DNA of 37,451 nucleotides, taken from the NCBI GenBank assembly GCA_023480765.1, contig JAMCWZ010000093.1, positions 1-37,451 on the forward strand, read 5' to 3'. This stretch comes from Nitrospirota bacterium (GTDB lineage: Bacteria > Nitrospirota_A > Leptospirillia > Leptospirillales > Leptospirillaceae). This document shows, one piece after another, positions 27,087 through 35,077 of the stretch; the first letter of the stretch is position 1, and every line of letters starts with the position of its first letter. The translations under genes and the position numbers were made by a program. The notes beneath the pieces are model-generated. The model saw nothing but the letters and a program-made list of their open reading frames with translations. It searched no databases and was not told the DNA's origin.

Positions 27087-28647
27087 TGAAAGCTCCCTGA
27101 ACCTTTTCCGGAGAATTTTTTTTCTGTCCGGAAGTGGTTGCTTTGGGATATGGAATCCGGTGGTGGTATATCGATACGAGAATTTGTGTGAATGTTCGCT
27201 TGATGACGGCGATCTCTTCAAGAGTGAGCGGAGATTCATCCAGCTGGCCATCTTTGATGATATCTGAAAATACGTCTTCGATCATCCCCTGGATTCTTGC
27301 GGGAGTTGGAGAAGACCTTTGCAAGACCCGTCCAGCTGCTTCGACGGCATCAGCAAGCATGATGATCGCTGTAATTCTCGATCGGGGCTTCGGTCCGGGA
27401 TAACGAAAATCCGAATCCGGTCCCATCTTGTGCTCTTCCGATTCCTGTTCGAACGCTTTTCTGTAAAAGAATTGCATGAGGCGGGTCCCGTGATGTTCGG
27501 GAATTGCATCAATCACGATCTGCGGCAAGTGATATCGATGTCCGATTTCGATCCCGCGCCGGACGTGATCGATCAGGATGATCGCGCTCATTCTCGGGGT
27601 CAAAAGTTCATGACGATTATAGGCGGCCTGGTTTTCGATAAAATACTGGGGTCGTTCCATTTTTCCAATATCATGAAAGTAGGCACTGATACGCGCGAGT
27701 TTCGGATTTTCTCCGATGGATGTTGCCGCGGCTTCCGACAGGTAGGCGAGGGACATGCTGTGCTGGTAGGATCCGGGGGCTTTAAGGTAAAACTCCCGAA
27801 GAAGAGGGTGATTGACATCAAGAAGCTCGGTCAGGGCCATGTCCGAGAGAACGCCGAACCCCCGTTCAATTAATGGGAGAAGAAAGACCGCTCCAAGAGC
27901 GGATAACAATCCTGCCGAGATTCCTGTGACAAACAGGATCAGAGGCTCGAGTGGACTTGAAGAATTCCAGTACAGGTGTTCCGCCAACTCCATCAGAAAG
28001 AGAACAAGACCGGTGAGTATGCCGGATTTGATAAAGCCGATGCGTCCCCGGAAAAGGGCTGTTGAAAAACCTGCAAGGATTCCTGCGATCAAAATGAATA
28101 CGGAAGTCCAGGGTTGAGAATGGGGCAGAAAACTGATCGAGATGCCGGTGACAAGGGACAGGGCGACAGATTGCCGTTTTCCGATGAGATGCGTCGAAAG
28201 TGCAGCTGCGATGAGGGTTGGAAGCGCAAGAATGGTTGCCCGGCTTTCCAGCGGCACACCGAATCTTCCTGATGCAAGGAGCCATGGTGCCGGAAAAACG
28301 GTCAGAATCCATGATCCGCAAAGAAGAGAAAAAAAGAGGATGCTGACGGACTTCTGGTTGATGCGTTCAAACATGTCAGGAGAGTGATCAACAGCCTCCC
28401 GGATAGAACGGGCTGCCAGAAAGACAAAAACCGCCAGCAGGAGCCCCCCTGTCAGAAAAGAGAGACTGTTGTACAAGGACTCTCTTGCAAAGGGAGTGGA
28501 TGATGGGAGGGAGGAGATCTGGAGAGCGGATAAAATAGTCCGGTCCCAGAATCCTCCCCCCATAAACAGAGCAGTTCCTGTCAAAAGAAGAGTCAGCCTG
28601 AAGCTTCTCGGGTCAGGCGGATTTATCCGCAGGTGATCTTTGGCCAT
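27076..28647 (-). CDS. 7TM-HD family phosphohydrolase, PgpH-like, without the 7TMR-HDED sensor domain
   Basis: From the ATG at 28647 the protein has 523 residues; longer starts to 28713 overlap phoH even more. One N-terminal helix is followed by only about 30 external residues, then about seven membrane helices (7TM-7TMR-HD type) and a C-terminal HD domain with YFHDIGKMERP and IPEHHGTRLM, both needed for metal binding. PgpH of Listeria, which hydrolyses cyclic-di-AMP, has a large extracytoplasmic 7TMR-HDED domain between the first and second helices; it is missing here. c-di-AMP hydrolysis is inferred from the family. It overlaps phoH upstream by 35 bases and ybeY downstream by 11. Confidence 0.88.
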   Translation of the reverse strand: MAKDHLRINPPDPRSFRLTLLLTGTALFMGGGFWDRTILSALQISSLPSSTPFARESLYNSLSFLTGGLLLAVFVFLAARSIREAVDHSPDMFERINQKSVSILFFSLLCGSWILTVFPAPWLLASGRFGVPLESRATILALPTLIAAALSTHLIGKRQSVALSLVTGISISFLPHSQPWTSVFILIAGILAGFSTALFRGRIGFIKSGILTGLVLFLMELAEHLYWNSSSPLEPLILFVTGISAGLLSALGAVFLLPLIERGFGVLSDMALTELLDVNHPLLREFYLKAPGSYQHSMSLAYLSEAAATSIGENPKLARISAYFHDIGKMERPQYFIENQAAYNRHELLTPRMSAIILIDHVRRGIEIGHRYHLPQIVIDAIPEHHGTRLMQFFYRKAFEQESEEHKMGPDSDFRYPGPKPRSRITAIIMLADAVEAAGRVLQRSSPTPARIQGMIEDVFSDIIKDGQLDESPLTLEEIAVIKRTFTQILVSIYHHRIPYPKATTSGQKKNSPEKVQGAFNAR

Positions 28648-29608
28648 TCTCTGGATTTTCATATCGTTCGTAGGCCTTGATGATTTCCTGAACGAGCCGG
28701 TGGCGGACGACATCCACTTCGTTAAAATAGAGAAATTCGATGCCGGATATGTTTTTCAATATATTCTGGACTTCGATGAGTCCGCTGGTTCGCCCTTGTG
28801 GAAGGTCAATCTGTGTGACATCCCCCGTGATCACAGCCTTGGAGTTAAAACCGATTCGGGTCAGAAACATTTTCATCTGTTCAATGGTGGCATTCTGCGC
28901 TTCATCCAGAATAACAAAAGAATCATTCAGGGTTCTTCCCCGCATGAATGCCAACGGAGCGATTTCTATTTCTCTCTTGTCGATCATCCTGTTCACTTTG
29001 TCGACGTCGATCATGTCAAACAGAGCGTCGTAGAGTGGGCGAAGATATGGGTTGATCTTTTCTGCAATATCTCCTGGAAGGAATCCCAGTTTTTCTCCGG
29101 CCTCGACAGCGGGCCTTACCAGGATGATACGTCGGAAAGAGTGCTTGAGCAGGTAGAAAACGGCCATGGCCATCGCAAGATAAGTTTTTCCGGTCCCAGC
29201 GGGACCAATTCCAAAAACAATATCGTGGGCCTTGATGGCCTGGATGTAATGAAGCTGGTTGGCTGATTTTGGAAAAATGACTCGTTTGCGACTGTTGATG
29301 GGCAAAAACTCTGAAACGAGGTCCCGAAGAGTGATATGGGGAGTTGTTTTCGTCAAGTTTATGGCCTGACGAATCTCCTCTTCCCGGATGGAATATCCTG
29401 ACGCCATCAAGGATGCCAGCTCTCCGATCACTTTTTCCCCCTGGACAACGCGGCTTTCCTCCCCGGTTGCCGTCAAACGATGTCCGCTGGCTGTCAATCG
29501 TATGCCAAAAGCCTGTTCGAAGAGACGGAGATGATGATTGAGCTCCCCAAAAAAAGAGGCGTGGTCAATCCCTTCGGGAAGATCGAACGTCTTTTGTATG
29601 GGATCCAT
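28613..29608 (-). CDS. phoH: PhoH family ATPase
   Basis: A 331-residue PhoH/Ybez-type protein, a P-loop NTPase with likely RNA helicase or RNA-associated activity. Walker A is GPAGTGKTYLA, Walker B is FVILDEAQN, and the downstream TGDVTQIDLP block is characteristic. The N-terminal 100 residues carry a KH-like region (GHRLTATGEESRVVQGEK). The ATG overlaps the usp stop as TAATG and the C-terminus overlaps the HD gene, so the cluster is tightly coupled. YbeY, encoded two genes on, is a common partner of PhoH in gene order. Confidence 0.93.
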   Translation of the reverse strand: MDPIQKTFDLPEGIDHASFFGELNHHLRLFEQAFGIRLTASGHRLTATGEESRVVQGEKVIGELASLMASGYSIREEEIRQAINLTKTTPHITLRDLVSEFLPINSRKRVIFPKSANQLHYIQAIKAHDIVFGIGPAGTGKTYLAMAMAVFYLLKHSFRRIILVRPAVEAGEKLGFLPGDIAEKINPYLRPLYDALFDMIDVDKVNRMIDKREIEIAPLAFMRGRTLNDSFVILDEAQNATIEQMKMFLTRIGFNSKAVITGDVTQIDLPQGRTSGLIEVQNILKNISGIEFLYFNEVDVVRHRLVQEIIKAYERYENPENGQRSPADKSA

Positions 29609-30144
29609 TAAAAGCCCTGCCCGGATGCGTCTGACCGGGCAAAGGTATCAATCAGGTTAACGGGTGGATCGGTTTCCGTGAAGCTACGGAGAAGGTCTTT
29701 TCGAGTTTCGTCGGGTTTCAGGAGAATGACGGGAAGGGGAGAGTGGTGAAGTACCGAGTTGGAAGCAGAACCAAGCAGGATGCGTCCGAGAATTCCTTTG
29801 CCATGGGATAAAAGAAGAATAGCGTCCGCTTTTTGTTGGAGTGCAACCTCTATAATGGTCCGGTCAACTCTTCCACGGTAAACGCCTGCAGTGGTTTCTA
29901 TGCCATCGGCGCGATAGAGGTCTGCCAGCTTTTTGACTTCCTGACAAACAACTTTTTCCATCTCGGCGGAATATTCAGGGGGAAGAGGGTATCCCATCGG
30001 GGTTTCTTCATAAATATCCAAAACATGAAAGACGTGAAGGGTGGAACCTTCTCCATGCAGGATATTTTTCAAGGTTTCCATTGTCCCTGGAGGGACAGGT
30101 GTTAAATCATAGGGTAAAACAAGAGATTTAAAAGGGGTTGACAT
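29608..30144 (-). CDS. Universal stress protein, UspA family
   Basis: A 178-residue cytoplasmic protein of the UspA fold. It begins MSTPFKSLVLPYDLTP (the usual beta1 with Asp), and near the C-terminus has HGKGILGRILLGSASNSVL, the G-2x-G-9x-G(S) nucleotide-binding pattern, then PLPVILLKPDE. ATP binding is therefore likely. A 26-residue tail after the fold is unconserved. It is first in a cluster with phoH, the HD gene and ybeY. No strong promoter is seen upstream; a TATGGT near 30160 is a weak -10. Confidence 0.88.
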   Translation of the reverse strand: MSTPFKSLVLPYDLTPVPPGTMETLKNILHGEGSTLHVFHVLDIYEETPMGYPLPPEYSAEMEKVVCQEVKKLADLYRADGIETTAGVYRGRVDRTIIEVALQQKADAILLLSHGKGILGRILLGSASNSVLHHSPLPVILLKPDETRKDLLRSFTETDPPVNLIDTFARSDASGQGF

Positions 30145-30277
30145 AAAACGGTTCTACCATAGTCTGAGCCTCAATACAATAAGGTTTTATCGGTGAGCCA
30201 AATCACATTAAAACGTCTTTCCCCGCTCCATGCATTTCTGATTGGTCCTGTTCCTTTTTCCGAAATGGGTCTTTCCT

Positions 30278-30295
30278 CTTGTGGAGCTTGTGGAG
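30278..30295. repeat. Tandem duplication of a 9-base unit
   Basis: CTTGTGGAG occurs twice head to tail in the gap between the prepilin peptidase gene and the usp gene. It is short and may be chance or slippage. The 169-base gap between the two genes otherwise shows no gene. Confidence 0.7.
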
Positions 30296-30313
30296 CCGGA
30301 TTTCTGTAAAGGG

Positions 30314-31105
30314 CTAGGAATTGTTGAGTGATGCGGCCGATTGCAGAGCTTCTAGCATATGGCCAGGGTCTACCAGGACCAGGATGGCTCCCAGCGAAAG
30401 ATAAGGGCCGAAAGGCAGGGACGTCTTGTACCAGGGAACGCCAGAGGAGTCCGGTTTCTTGACGAGGAACAGGGGGAGAAGGGAGAGAATGGCGAAAAAT
30501 GAAGAAAGGAAAAGAGTTTCTACAACTCCTGTGGCGCCAACGAACGTGCCAATCGAACCAATCCAGAAAGCATCTCCCATCCCCATTCCTTTGGGGTGAA
30601 GGATGGAGACCAGTCCAAGTGTAATGAACCCTGCCAGGAATCCCCATATGGGATAAAAAAATCTTTCAGGGCCGGACCATGCGAGAAGAAGCCCAGAGAA
30701 ACCTGCCGTCCAGGTGAGGCTATGCGGAAGCCTTCTGTGTCTCAAATCGATCAGGGAAAGGGGGAGTGCAAAGGAAAAAAAGGTGGCCAGCACGATTCCA
30801 TTTCTGAAGTCTTTGCTGATAAAAGGGAGAATCCCAAAAAAGAGTCCGGACAGCATTTCGCTTCCAAGCATCTGAGGGTCAATGGTTGCCCCGCAGTATC
30901 GGCAAACGCCCTTGTTCCCAACCCAGGCCCACAACGGAATGAGGTCGAGGGGAGAAAGTCGTTTTTGACAAGTCAGACAATGGGAGGGAGGAGTCAGGAT
31001 AGATTCCCCTCGGGGAATCCGGTCAGCCAGTACCCCAAGAAAACTTCCCCAAATCAGCCCTCCAAGAATGTAACAAATTTCCTGAATAAAACTGGAAATA
31101 TTCAT
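30314..31105 (-). CDS. pilD: Prepilin peptidase / N-methyltransferase (type IV leader peptidase)
   Basis: A 263-residue polytopic inner-membrane aspartyl protease from the ATG at 31105 (MNISSFIQE); upstream extension to 31231 is unconserved. The N-terminal methylase region has GSFLGVLADRIPRGESI and two Cys pairs (CLTC and CRYC about 22 residues apart), the zinc site of full-length PilD. The catalytic Asp residues are in SLIDLRHRRLP and GMGMGDAFW (GxGD motif). It cleaves and methylates type IV pilins or pseudopilins. No pilin genes are in the window. The ribosome site is weak, so an alternative start a few codons away remains possible. Confidence 0.93.
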   Translation of the reverse strand: MNISSFIQEICYILGGLIWGSFLGVLADRIPRGESILTPPSHCLTCQKRLSPLDLIPLWAWVGNKGVCRYCGATIDPQMLGSEMLSGLFFGILPFISKDFRNGIVLATFFSFALPLSLIDLRHRRLPHSLTWTAGFSGLLLAWSGPERFFYPIWGFLAGFITLGLVSILHPKGMGMGDAFWIGSIGTFVGATGVVETLFLSSFFAILSLLPLFLVKKPDSSGVPWYKTSLPFGPYLSLGAILVLVDPGHMLEALQSAASLNNS

Positions 31106-31181
31106 GGGGTCGTCTTTACCTGAAAGGGATGGGGAAACATGAAGCTGCTCTTTCTTCAGGGACAGGGCACTTTCTGAACAC

Positions 31182-31216
31182 CCTCCCGTCAGGCGGCGAT
31201 GGATGCCTGTGGGAGG
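31182..31216 (-). other. Interrupted inverted repeat (hairpin) upstream of pilD
   Basis: CCTCCC (31182-31187) pairs with GGGAGG (31211-31216), and CAGGC (31190-31194) with GCCTG (31205-31209), across a 10-base loop with a small internal bulge (GT opposite T). It lies between the small hypothetical gene and pilD. No U-tract follows in the minus direction, so it is not a clear Rho-independent terminator. Confidence 0.5.
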
Positions 31217-31257
31217 AAATTTGTGAAGCACCCTGTCTGAAACTTCCTTCCCGCCTT

Positions 31258-31575
31258 TTAAGGGGAGGTTTGTGCCGAATTCGCCTCTGTCTGGGAGGGG
31301 AGTTCCTCTGTTTTCGCATTTGTCGGGGAGGGAGATCGATAGCGAATTTCGAATCCAAGACGGATAAGAATATTGATACGCTCTTTCGTCATCCGGTCTC
31401 GCTTCTCTTTGGTGGACTTTTTCTTTTCGAGCAAGGTGAAGGAATTTTTGATGGTATAAAGAGCGTCTTTGATGACATCTTTATTTGAGTCATTGGAAAG
31501 CTTTTCTGACTGGGCCGTAAGATCGTCCAGATCAATATCTGTCCATCGGTCGAAATCGGTCCATTTGTTCAACAT
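31258..31575 (-). CDS. Small charged hypothetical protein
   Basis: A 105-residue soluble protein with AGGAGA about 10 bases before the ATG. The N-terminus has a WTDFDRWTDIDLDDL repeat-like acidic stretch, the middle is Lys-rich and probably helical (LLEKKKSTKEKRDRMTKER), and the tail is Ser/Thr/Glu-rich and likely disordered. I recognise no family. It lies 37 bases after the PPK2 gene, so co-transcription is likely. Confidence 0.6.
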   Translation of the reverse strand: MLNKWTDFDRWTDIDLDDLTAQSEKLSNDSNKDVIKDALYTIKNSFTLLEKKKSTKEKRDRMTKERINILIRLGFEIRYRSPSPTNAKTEELPSQTEANSAQTSP

Positions 31576-31612
31576 GAGTCCAAATCTCCTGCTTAATGAA
31601 AATCTTTCCTGG

Positions 31613-32449
31613 TTAATGTTTCAGAGTTAAGGTCTCTTTTTCGGGTTCGGGGTATTTAAGGTCAAGATTTTTGAGAGTATCGCATAAAATACTCGAAATC
31701 AGACAATTACGGAACCATTTTTTGTCAGACGGAATAATGAACCAAGGCGCATATTCGGTTGAACACTTGTTAATCATGTCCTCGTAAGCTTTCTGGTAGT
31801 CATCCCAGTATTCTCTTTCGACCAGGTCACTGGAGGAGTATTTCCATTTTTTATCCGGGCGGGTAAGCCTTTCCTCAATTCTTTTTAATTGTTCTTCCTG
31901 AGAAACACTTAAAAAAAATTTAAGGATTATTGTTCCATTGTCAGAAAGCATTTTTTCGAATGCATTGAATTGCTCGTAATGTTTTTGCCAAACCCCTTTG
32001 GGTTTTAGTTTGTGGACACGAGCGACAAGGACTTCCTCATAATGCGAGCGGTTAAAGATGCCGATCACTCCCCTCTCGGGGGTGTATCTGTGAACCCGCC
32101 AGAGGACATCATGGAGTTTTTCTTCTTCTGTTGGAACTTTAAAGGACCGAACATAGCACCCCTGTGGATTGACTCCGGATAAAACGTGTTTGATTGTTCC
32201 GTCTTTTCCGGCAGCATCAATGCCCTGAAGAACGATGAGAAGAGAAGCTTTTTTTGAGGCATAAAGGACATTTTGGAGCTCACCGATTTGTTCAAGGTTC
32301 TTGACAACAAGCCTGTCTGCTTTTTCTTTCCCACCCTTTCCCTTAAAAGGGTCGGAGCAATCAGGGGGAATATCGGACAGACGGAATTTTGAATTTGGTT
32401 TGATTCTGTATTTTAGTCCAAAAGAGGTTTCCTCTCTCTTATCCGTCAT
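31613..32449 (-). CDS. Polyphosphate kinase 2 family protein
   Basis: A 278-residue cytoplasmic PPK2 with GGAGGGA just before its ATG. Walker A lies in LQGIDAAGKDGTIKHVL, followed by GCYVRSFKVPTEEE, HRYTPERG, NRSHYEEVLVARVHKL (the RSHYE lid/Walker B region) and later the YAPWFIIPSDKKWFRN block. Length and motifs are those of one-domain PPK2, which move phosphate between polyphosphate and nucleoside mono- or diphosphates; I cannot assign class I or III by eye. It follows the DsbC-like gene by 46 bases. Polyphosphate metabolism is common in acidophilic metal-tolerant bacteria, but that link is inference. Confidence 0.9.
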   Translation of the reverse strand: MTDKREETSFGLKYRIKPNSKFRLSDIPPDCSDPFKGKGGKEKADRLVVKNLEQIGELQNVLYASKKASLLIVLQGIDAAGKDGTIKHVLSGVNPQGCYVRSFKVPTEEEKLHDVLWRVHRYTPERGVIGIFNRSHYEEVLVARVHKLKPKGVWQKHYEQFNAFEKMLSDNGTIILKFFLSVSQEEQLKRIEERLTRPDKKWKYSSSDLVEREYWDDYQKAYEDMINKCSTEYAPWFIIPSDKKWFRNCLISSILCDTLKNLDLKYPEPEKETLTLKH

Positions 32450-32495
32450 TGTCCCTCCGTGTTTGGTTTGGGGCAGGAAATTGGATTTGGAGAAA

Positions 32496-33473
32496 CTACT
32501 TCTTTTGTCCGAGTAATTTTTTGATTTCTCCGTAGGTCAGGTATCCGGTTTTGACCTGACCACCGACAATAAAGGTCGGCGTCGTCGGGATACCCGTTTT
32601 TTGTGTCAGGGTATTATCTGCCGTTTCGATATCCGGCAGAGGCGACTGTTCACTCATGCATTGGTTCATTTTTGTCGCCGGAAGTGCCTGACTGGATGCA
32701 AGACCGTTCAGGACTCCGTCGAGGTCCTTTTCGTCCACGCTCCCGAGCTCAACCCTTCTGTTCAGCAGATCATGAATTGTCCAAAAAGAGGATGGGCGTA
32801 TCTGATATGCGCACATTTCAAACAGAGCGGCCTTCAATGCGTTCTGGTGAATCGTGACAAGAGGCATCGGGATATACGTAAACCGAATGGAAGGATCCTG
32901 AAGAACTTTCTGTTCTTCGTTCTGGTTCCATTTTCGGCAGACTGGACATTGGTCATCCCCAAATTCAATAACGAGAGCCGTATCGGAAGGTTTCCCGCTG
33001 CTTGGGAATTTTTCAAGAGAAAAGAGAGATGAGGGGATGTTCATACTGATCAGAGAGGGTGGAGGAATGGGAGGGACAGGTTTGTAGTTGTCGGTGATGT
33101 CGAGAAGGGGGGATGTTGCAAGATAGCGTCCGTTGACAAGGTAAACAACGGAGACGATTCTCTTGTTTCCGATATCGATAGCGAACGGAAACGCAGTCAC
33201 GTTTCCCGTAACTTCCTTGGGGTCCAGCCATGTAAAGTTTTTAAATGGGACCTTTTGCATGGTCAGAGACGAGGTGATAACCTTCCGGAATTTTTCCTGA
33301 AGAGCAGCTTGTCCGATCGTATCCTGGTGCTCGGGTGTTTTTTGGGAATGCTCCTGGGGAGTGTCTGCAAAAGCGCGGGAAATACCCGATATGCTTTGAA
33401 AAAGAAGGGTCGAGAGCAAAAGAAAAATCCATGGGAACCGGAAAACGTGTTTGTGGGCTGAATGATCTGTCAA
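32496..33473 (-). CDS. Periplasmic DsbC/thioredoxin-like thiol-disulfide protein
   Basis: A 325-residue protein starting at TTG (33473), the only reasonable start in frame; a GAGAGGGGCGG purine run lies about 8 bases upstream. A signal peptide (FPWIFLLLSTLLFQSISG, ending near AFA-DT) is followed by a roughly 90-residue N-terminal domain with VYLVNGRYLATSPLLDITDN, which recalls the DsbC dimerisation domain. After a Pro-rich linker comes a thioredoxin fold with CPVC (176-179) and the cis-Pro region GIPTTPTFIVGG. Disulfide isomerase or reductase activity is inferred. An additional Cys pair (MCAYQ, QCMSE) lies in the helical insertion. Its promoter is identified upstream. Confidence 0.82.
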   Translation of the reverse strand: MTDHSAHKHVFRFPWIFLLLSTLLFQSISGISRAFADTPQEHSQKTPEHQDTIGQAALQEKFRKVITSSLTMQKVPFKNFTWLDPKEVTGNVTAFPFAIDIGNKRIVSVVYLVNGRYLATSPLLDITDNYKPVPPIPPPSLISMNIPSSLFSLEKFPSSGKPSDTALVIEFGDDQCPVCRKWNQNEEQKVLQDPSIRFTYIPMPLVTIHQNALKAALFEMCAYQIRPSSFWTIHDLLNRRVELGSVDEKDLDGVLNGLASSQALPATKMNQCMSEQSPLPDIETADNTLTQKTGIPTTPTFIVGGQVKTGYLTYGEIKKLLGQKK

Positions 33474-33583
33474 TTTGGATACCGCCCCTCTCCTTGCTAT
33501 TCATGGTCAAACATGCCAGACAAACCACCCCGTATTGAGGCAGAAATTCAGGCCTGATCAGATTATACGACAAGTCCGATAAG

Positions 33584-33612
33584 ATTATAGCTGATTTGAT
33601 CTACCCACCCAA
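33584..33612 (-). promoter_or_regulatory. Sigma-70 type promoter of the DsbC-like gene
   Basis: On the minus strand TTGGGT (33612-33607), a 17-base spacer and a perfect TATAAT (33589-33584) make a good promoter. The transcript would have about 100 bases before the TTG start. A second TATAAT (33567-33562) lies downstream but has a poor -35. Confidence 0.55.
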
Positions 33613-33621
33613 CCCCTGTTC

Positions 33622-33637
33622 CTGTGATTTGTCACAG
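33622..33637. promoter_or_regulatory. Perfect palindrome resembling a CRP/FNR-family operator
   Basis: CTGTGA-TTTG-TCACAG is a perfect inverted repeat with a 4-base centre, the spacing of FNR-type sites but with the TGTGA arms of CRP-type sites. Its centre is about 52 bases upstream of the predicted start of the DsbC-like transcript. The regulator is not in the window and the site could also be a chance palindrome. Confidence 0.35.
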
Positions 33638-33681
33638 AAGTGTTATGTTGCCCGGATTTGGAGTGTCTTGATGATCTTCTG

Positions 33682-33711
33682 TTGCCTTTTTTCTCTGCAA
33701 CTGTTTAGAAT
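33682..33711 (+). promoter_or_regulatory. Probable promoter of the tRNA-Thr gene
   Basis: TTGCCT (33682-33687), an 18-base spacer and TAGAAT (33706-33711) precede the mature tRNA start by 18 bases, a suitable distance for a short 5' leader removed by RNase P. Confidence 0.4.
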
Positions 33712-33729
33712 ATGAGGGGAAAAATGAGT

Positions 33730-33805
33730 GCTCCTGTAGCTCAATTGGCAGAGCACCCGCCTTGTAAGCGGAAGGTTCGCGGTTCAATTCCGCGCAGGAG
33801 CTCCA
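33730..33805 (+). tRNA. tRNA-Thr (anticodon UGU)
   Basis: A 76-base cloverleaf: acceptor GCTCCTG with CAGGAGC, D-arm GCTC with GAGC around AATTGGCA, anticodon arm CCCGC/GCGGA with loop CTTGTAA giving anticodon TGT (reads ACA), and T-arm CGCGG/CCGCG with loop TTCAATT. The 3' end TCCA is encoded. The outer anticodon-stem pair is a C-A mismatch, otherwise stems are perfect. It is isolated, with no neighbouring tRNA in the window. I see no terminator with a T-tract directly after it. Confidence 0.97.
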
Positions 33806-33981
33806 ACCCCTGCCATTTTCTTCAATCCCTTTGTCGTCTTTTCTCTTCGTTTATACGACTCATGTTTTCTACATGCATAAAAGTTTTTTTCGAACGCGGT
33901 CCTTAATTGATTTCGGGGTAGGCTGTGTTATGTCTCAGGGTGGTTCTTCCTAGAGTTAAGGAAGGTCGTTCATTTGAGGAT

Positions 33982-34008
33982 GAAAGTTGTAGGAAGAAAC
34001 GATGATAT
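33982..34008 (+). promoter_or_regulatory. Sigma-28 (FliA)-like promoter upstream of cheV
   Basis: GAAAGTTG (33982-33989) matches six of eight bases of the known TAAAGTTT -35 of flagellar sigma-28 promoters; after an 11-base spacer GATGATAT (34001-34008) matches five of eight of GCCGATAA. Position about 30 bases before the cheV start and the chemotaxis function support it. A sigma-70 reading of the same area is poor. Confidence 0.4.
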
Positions 34009-34039
34009 GCTTATACGGCCGGCGGGAGGGGAATGAAAA

Positions 34040-35020
34040 ATGAGTCAGTTGGATAACTTGATTCTTCAGGTTGGAACGAACCAGATGGAACTCGTGGATT
34101 TCCGAATGTTCCAGGAAGAGGATGGCGGGGGAATTCGCGAAGGAATTTATGGGGTCAATGTGTCAAAGGTGATTGAAATTATTCGGATGCCTCCAACCTT
34201 GACCCCTGTTCCGGATTCGAATCCATATCAGGCGGGCATTATCAATCTGCGAGGGCAAGTGATCCCTGTGATCAACCTGGCGAAATGGATGAAGATTAAG
34301 GAACCGGATTGCATCGAACCTAAAACCAAGCAGATTATTGTCACGGAATTCAGTTCCGTTCGTTTGGGTTTTATTGTCCATAAGGCTTCGCAGATCCGAA
34401 GGATTTCTTGGAAGGAAATTGTTCCGATCACGATGGCGACGACAGGTCGCCATACGGGCAGCAAGGTGACCGGGACCGTGAAACTTTCGGATGAAGAAGT
34501 GCTTCTGATCCTGGATTTTGAATCTATTGTCGATGAAATGGGAATCTTCGGTCGTCAGGAGGAGACCCTTGAGCGGATGACGGAAAAGAAAAACATGGAA
34601 CATCGGTATATTTTGGCAGCAGATGATAGTCCTGTCGCTCTCAATATGCTTACGAAAGCTCTGCAGAAGGGAGGGTTTTCGGTGATGGGGGTAAAAAATG
34701 GACAGGAAGCGATAGAAAAGTTGCGTATGCAGAGGGATTTGGATCCGGAAAAAAACATTATGAACAGGGTGGCCCTGCTGATTACGGACGTTGAGATGCC
34801 TGTCATGGACGGCTATACGCTTACAAAGGAAGTCAAGGCTGACCCGACCCTGAAAGCTTTGCCTGTTCTGATGCATTCTTCCATGTCCGGAAAAGAGAAT
34901 GTGAGAAAAGGAAAAGAGGCCGGGGCTGATGATTATATTGTGAAGTTCGATCCCGAAGCTTTTGTCTCTATTGTTGAAAAGGTACTGCAAAAAAATAGTT
35001 TTCAGGCTTCGGTCGGCTGA
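34040..35020 (+). CDS. cheV: Chemotaxis protein CheV (CheW-REC)
   Basis: A 326-residue fusion of a CheW coupling domain and a receiver domain. The ATG at 34040 is preceded by GGAGGGG. In the CheW part, GIYGVNVSKVIEIIRMP and YQAGIINLRGQVIPVINLAKWM are characteristic. The receiver from about residue 190 has the acidic pair in AADDSP, the phospho-acceptor Asp in LLITDVEMPVMDG, a Ser in MHSSMS, and the conserved Lys in YIVKFDP. It would dock CheA to receptors and tune this by phosphorylation. No receptors or CheA lie in the window. A possible sigma-28 promoter lies upstream. Confidence 0.94.
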   Translation: MSQLDNLILQVGTNQMELVDFRMFQEEDGGGIREGIYGVNVSKVIEIIRMPPTLTPVPDSNPYQAGIINLRGQVIPVINLAKWMKIKEPDCIEPKTKQIIVTEFSSVRLGFIVHKASQIRRISWKEIVPITMATTGRHTGSKVTGTVKLSDEEVLLILDFESIVDEMGIFGRQEETLERMTEKKNMEHRYILAADDSPVALNMLTKALQKGGFSVMGVKNGQEAIEKLRMQRDLDPEKNIMNRVALLITDVEMPVMDGYTLTKEVKADPTLKALPVLMHSSMSGKENVRKGKEAGADDYIVKFDPEAFVSIVEKVLQKNSFQASVG

Positions 35021-35077
35021 GAACCTTTAGGCTTTTGATCGAAGGATAAGTTATTGGGGAAAGGGTATAGGCAAGGC

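Noticed and set aside
33712..33906. ORF of 64 residues reading APVAQLAEHPPCKRKVRGSI
   Set aside because: It is the well-known spurious translation of a tRNA gene; it lies across tRNA-Thr (33730-33805).
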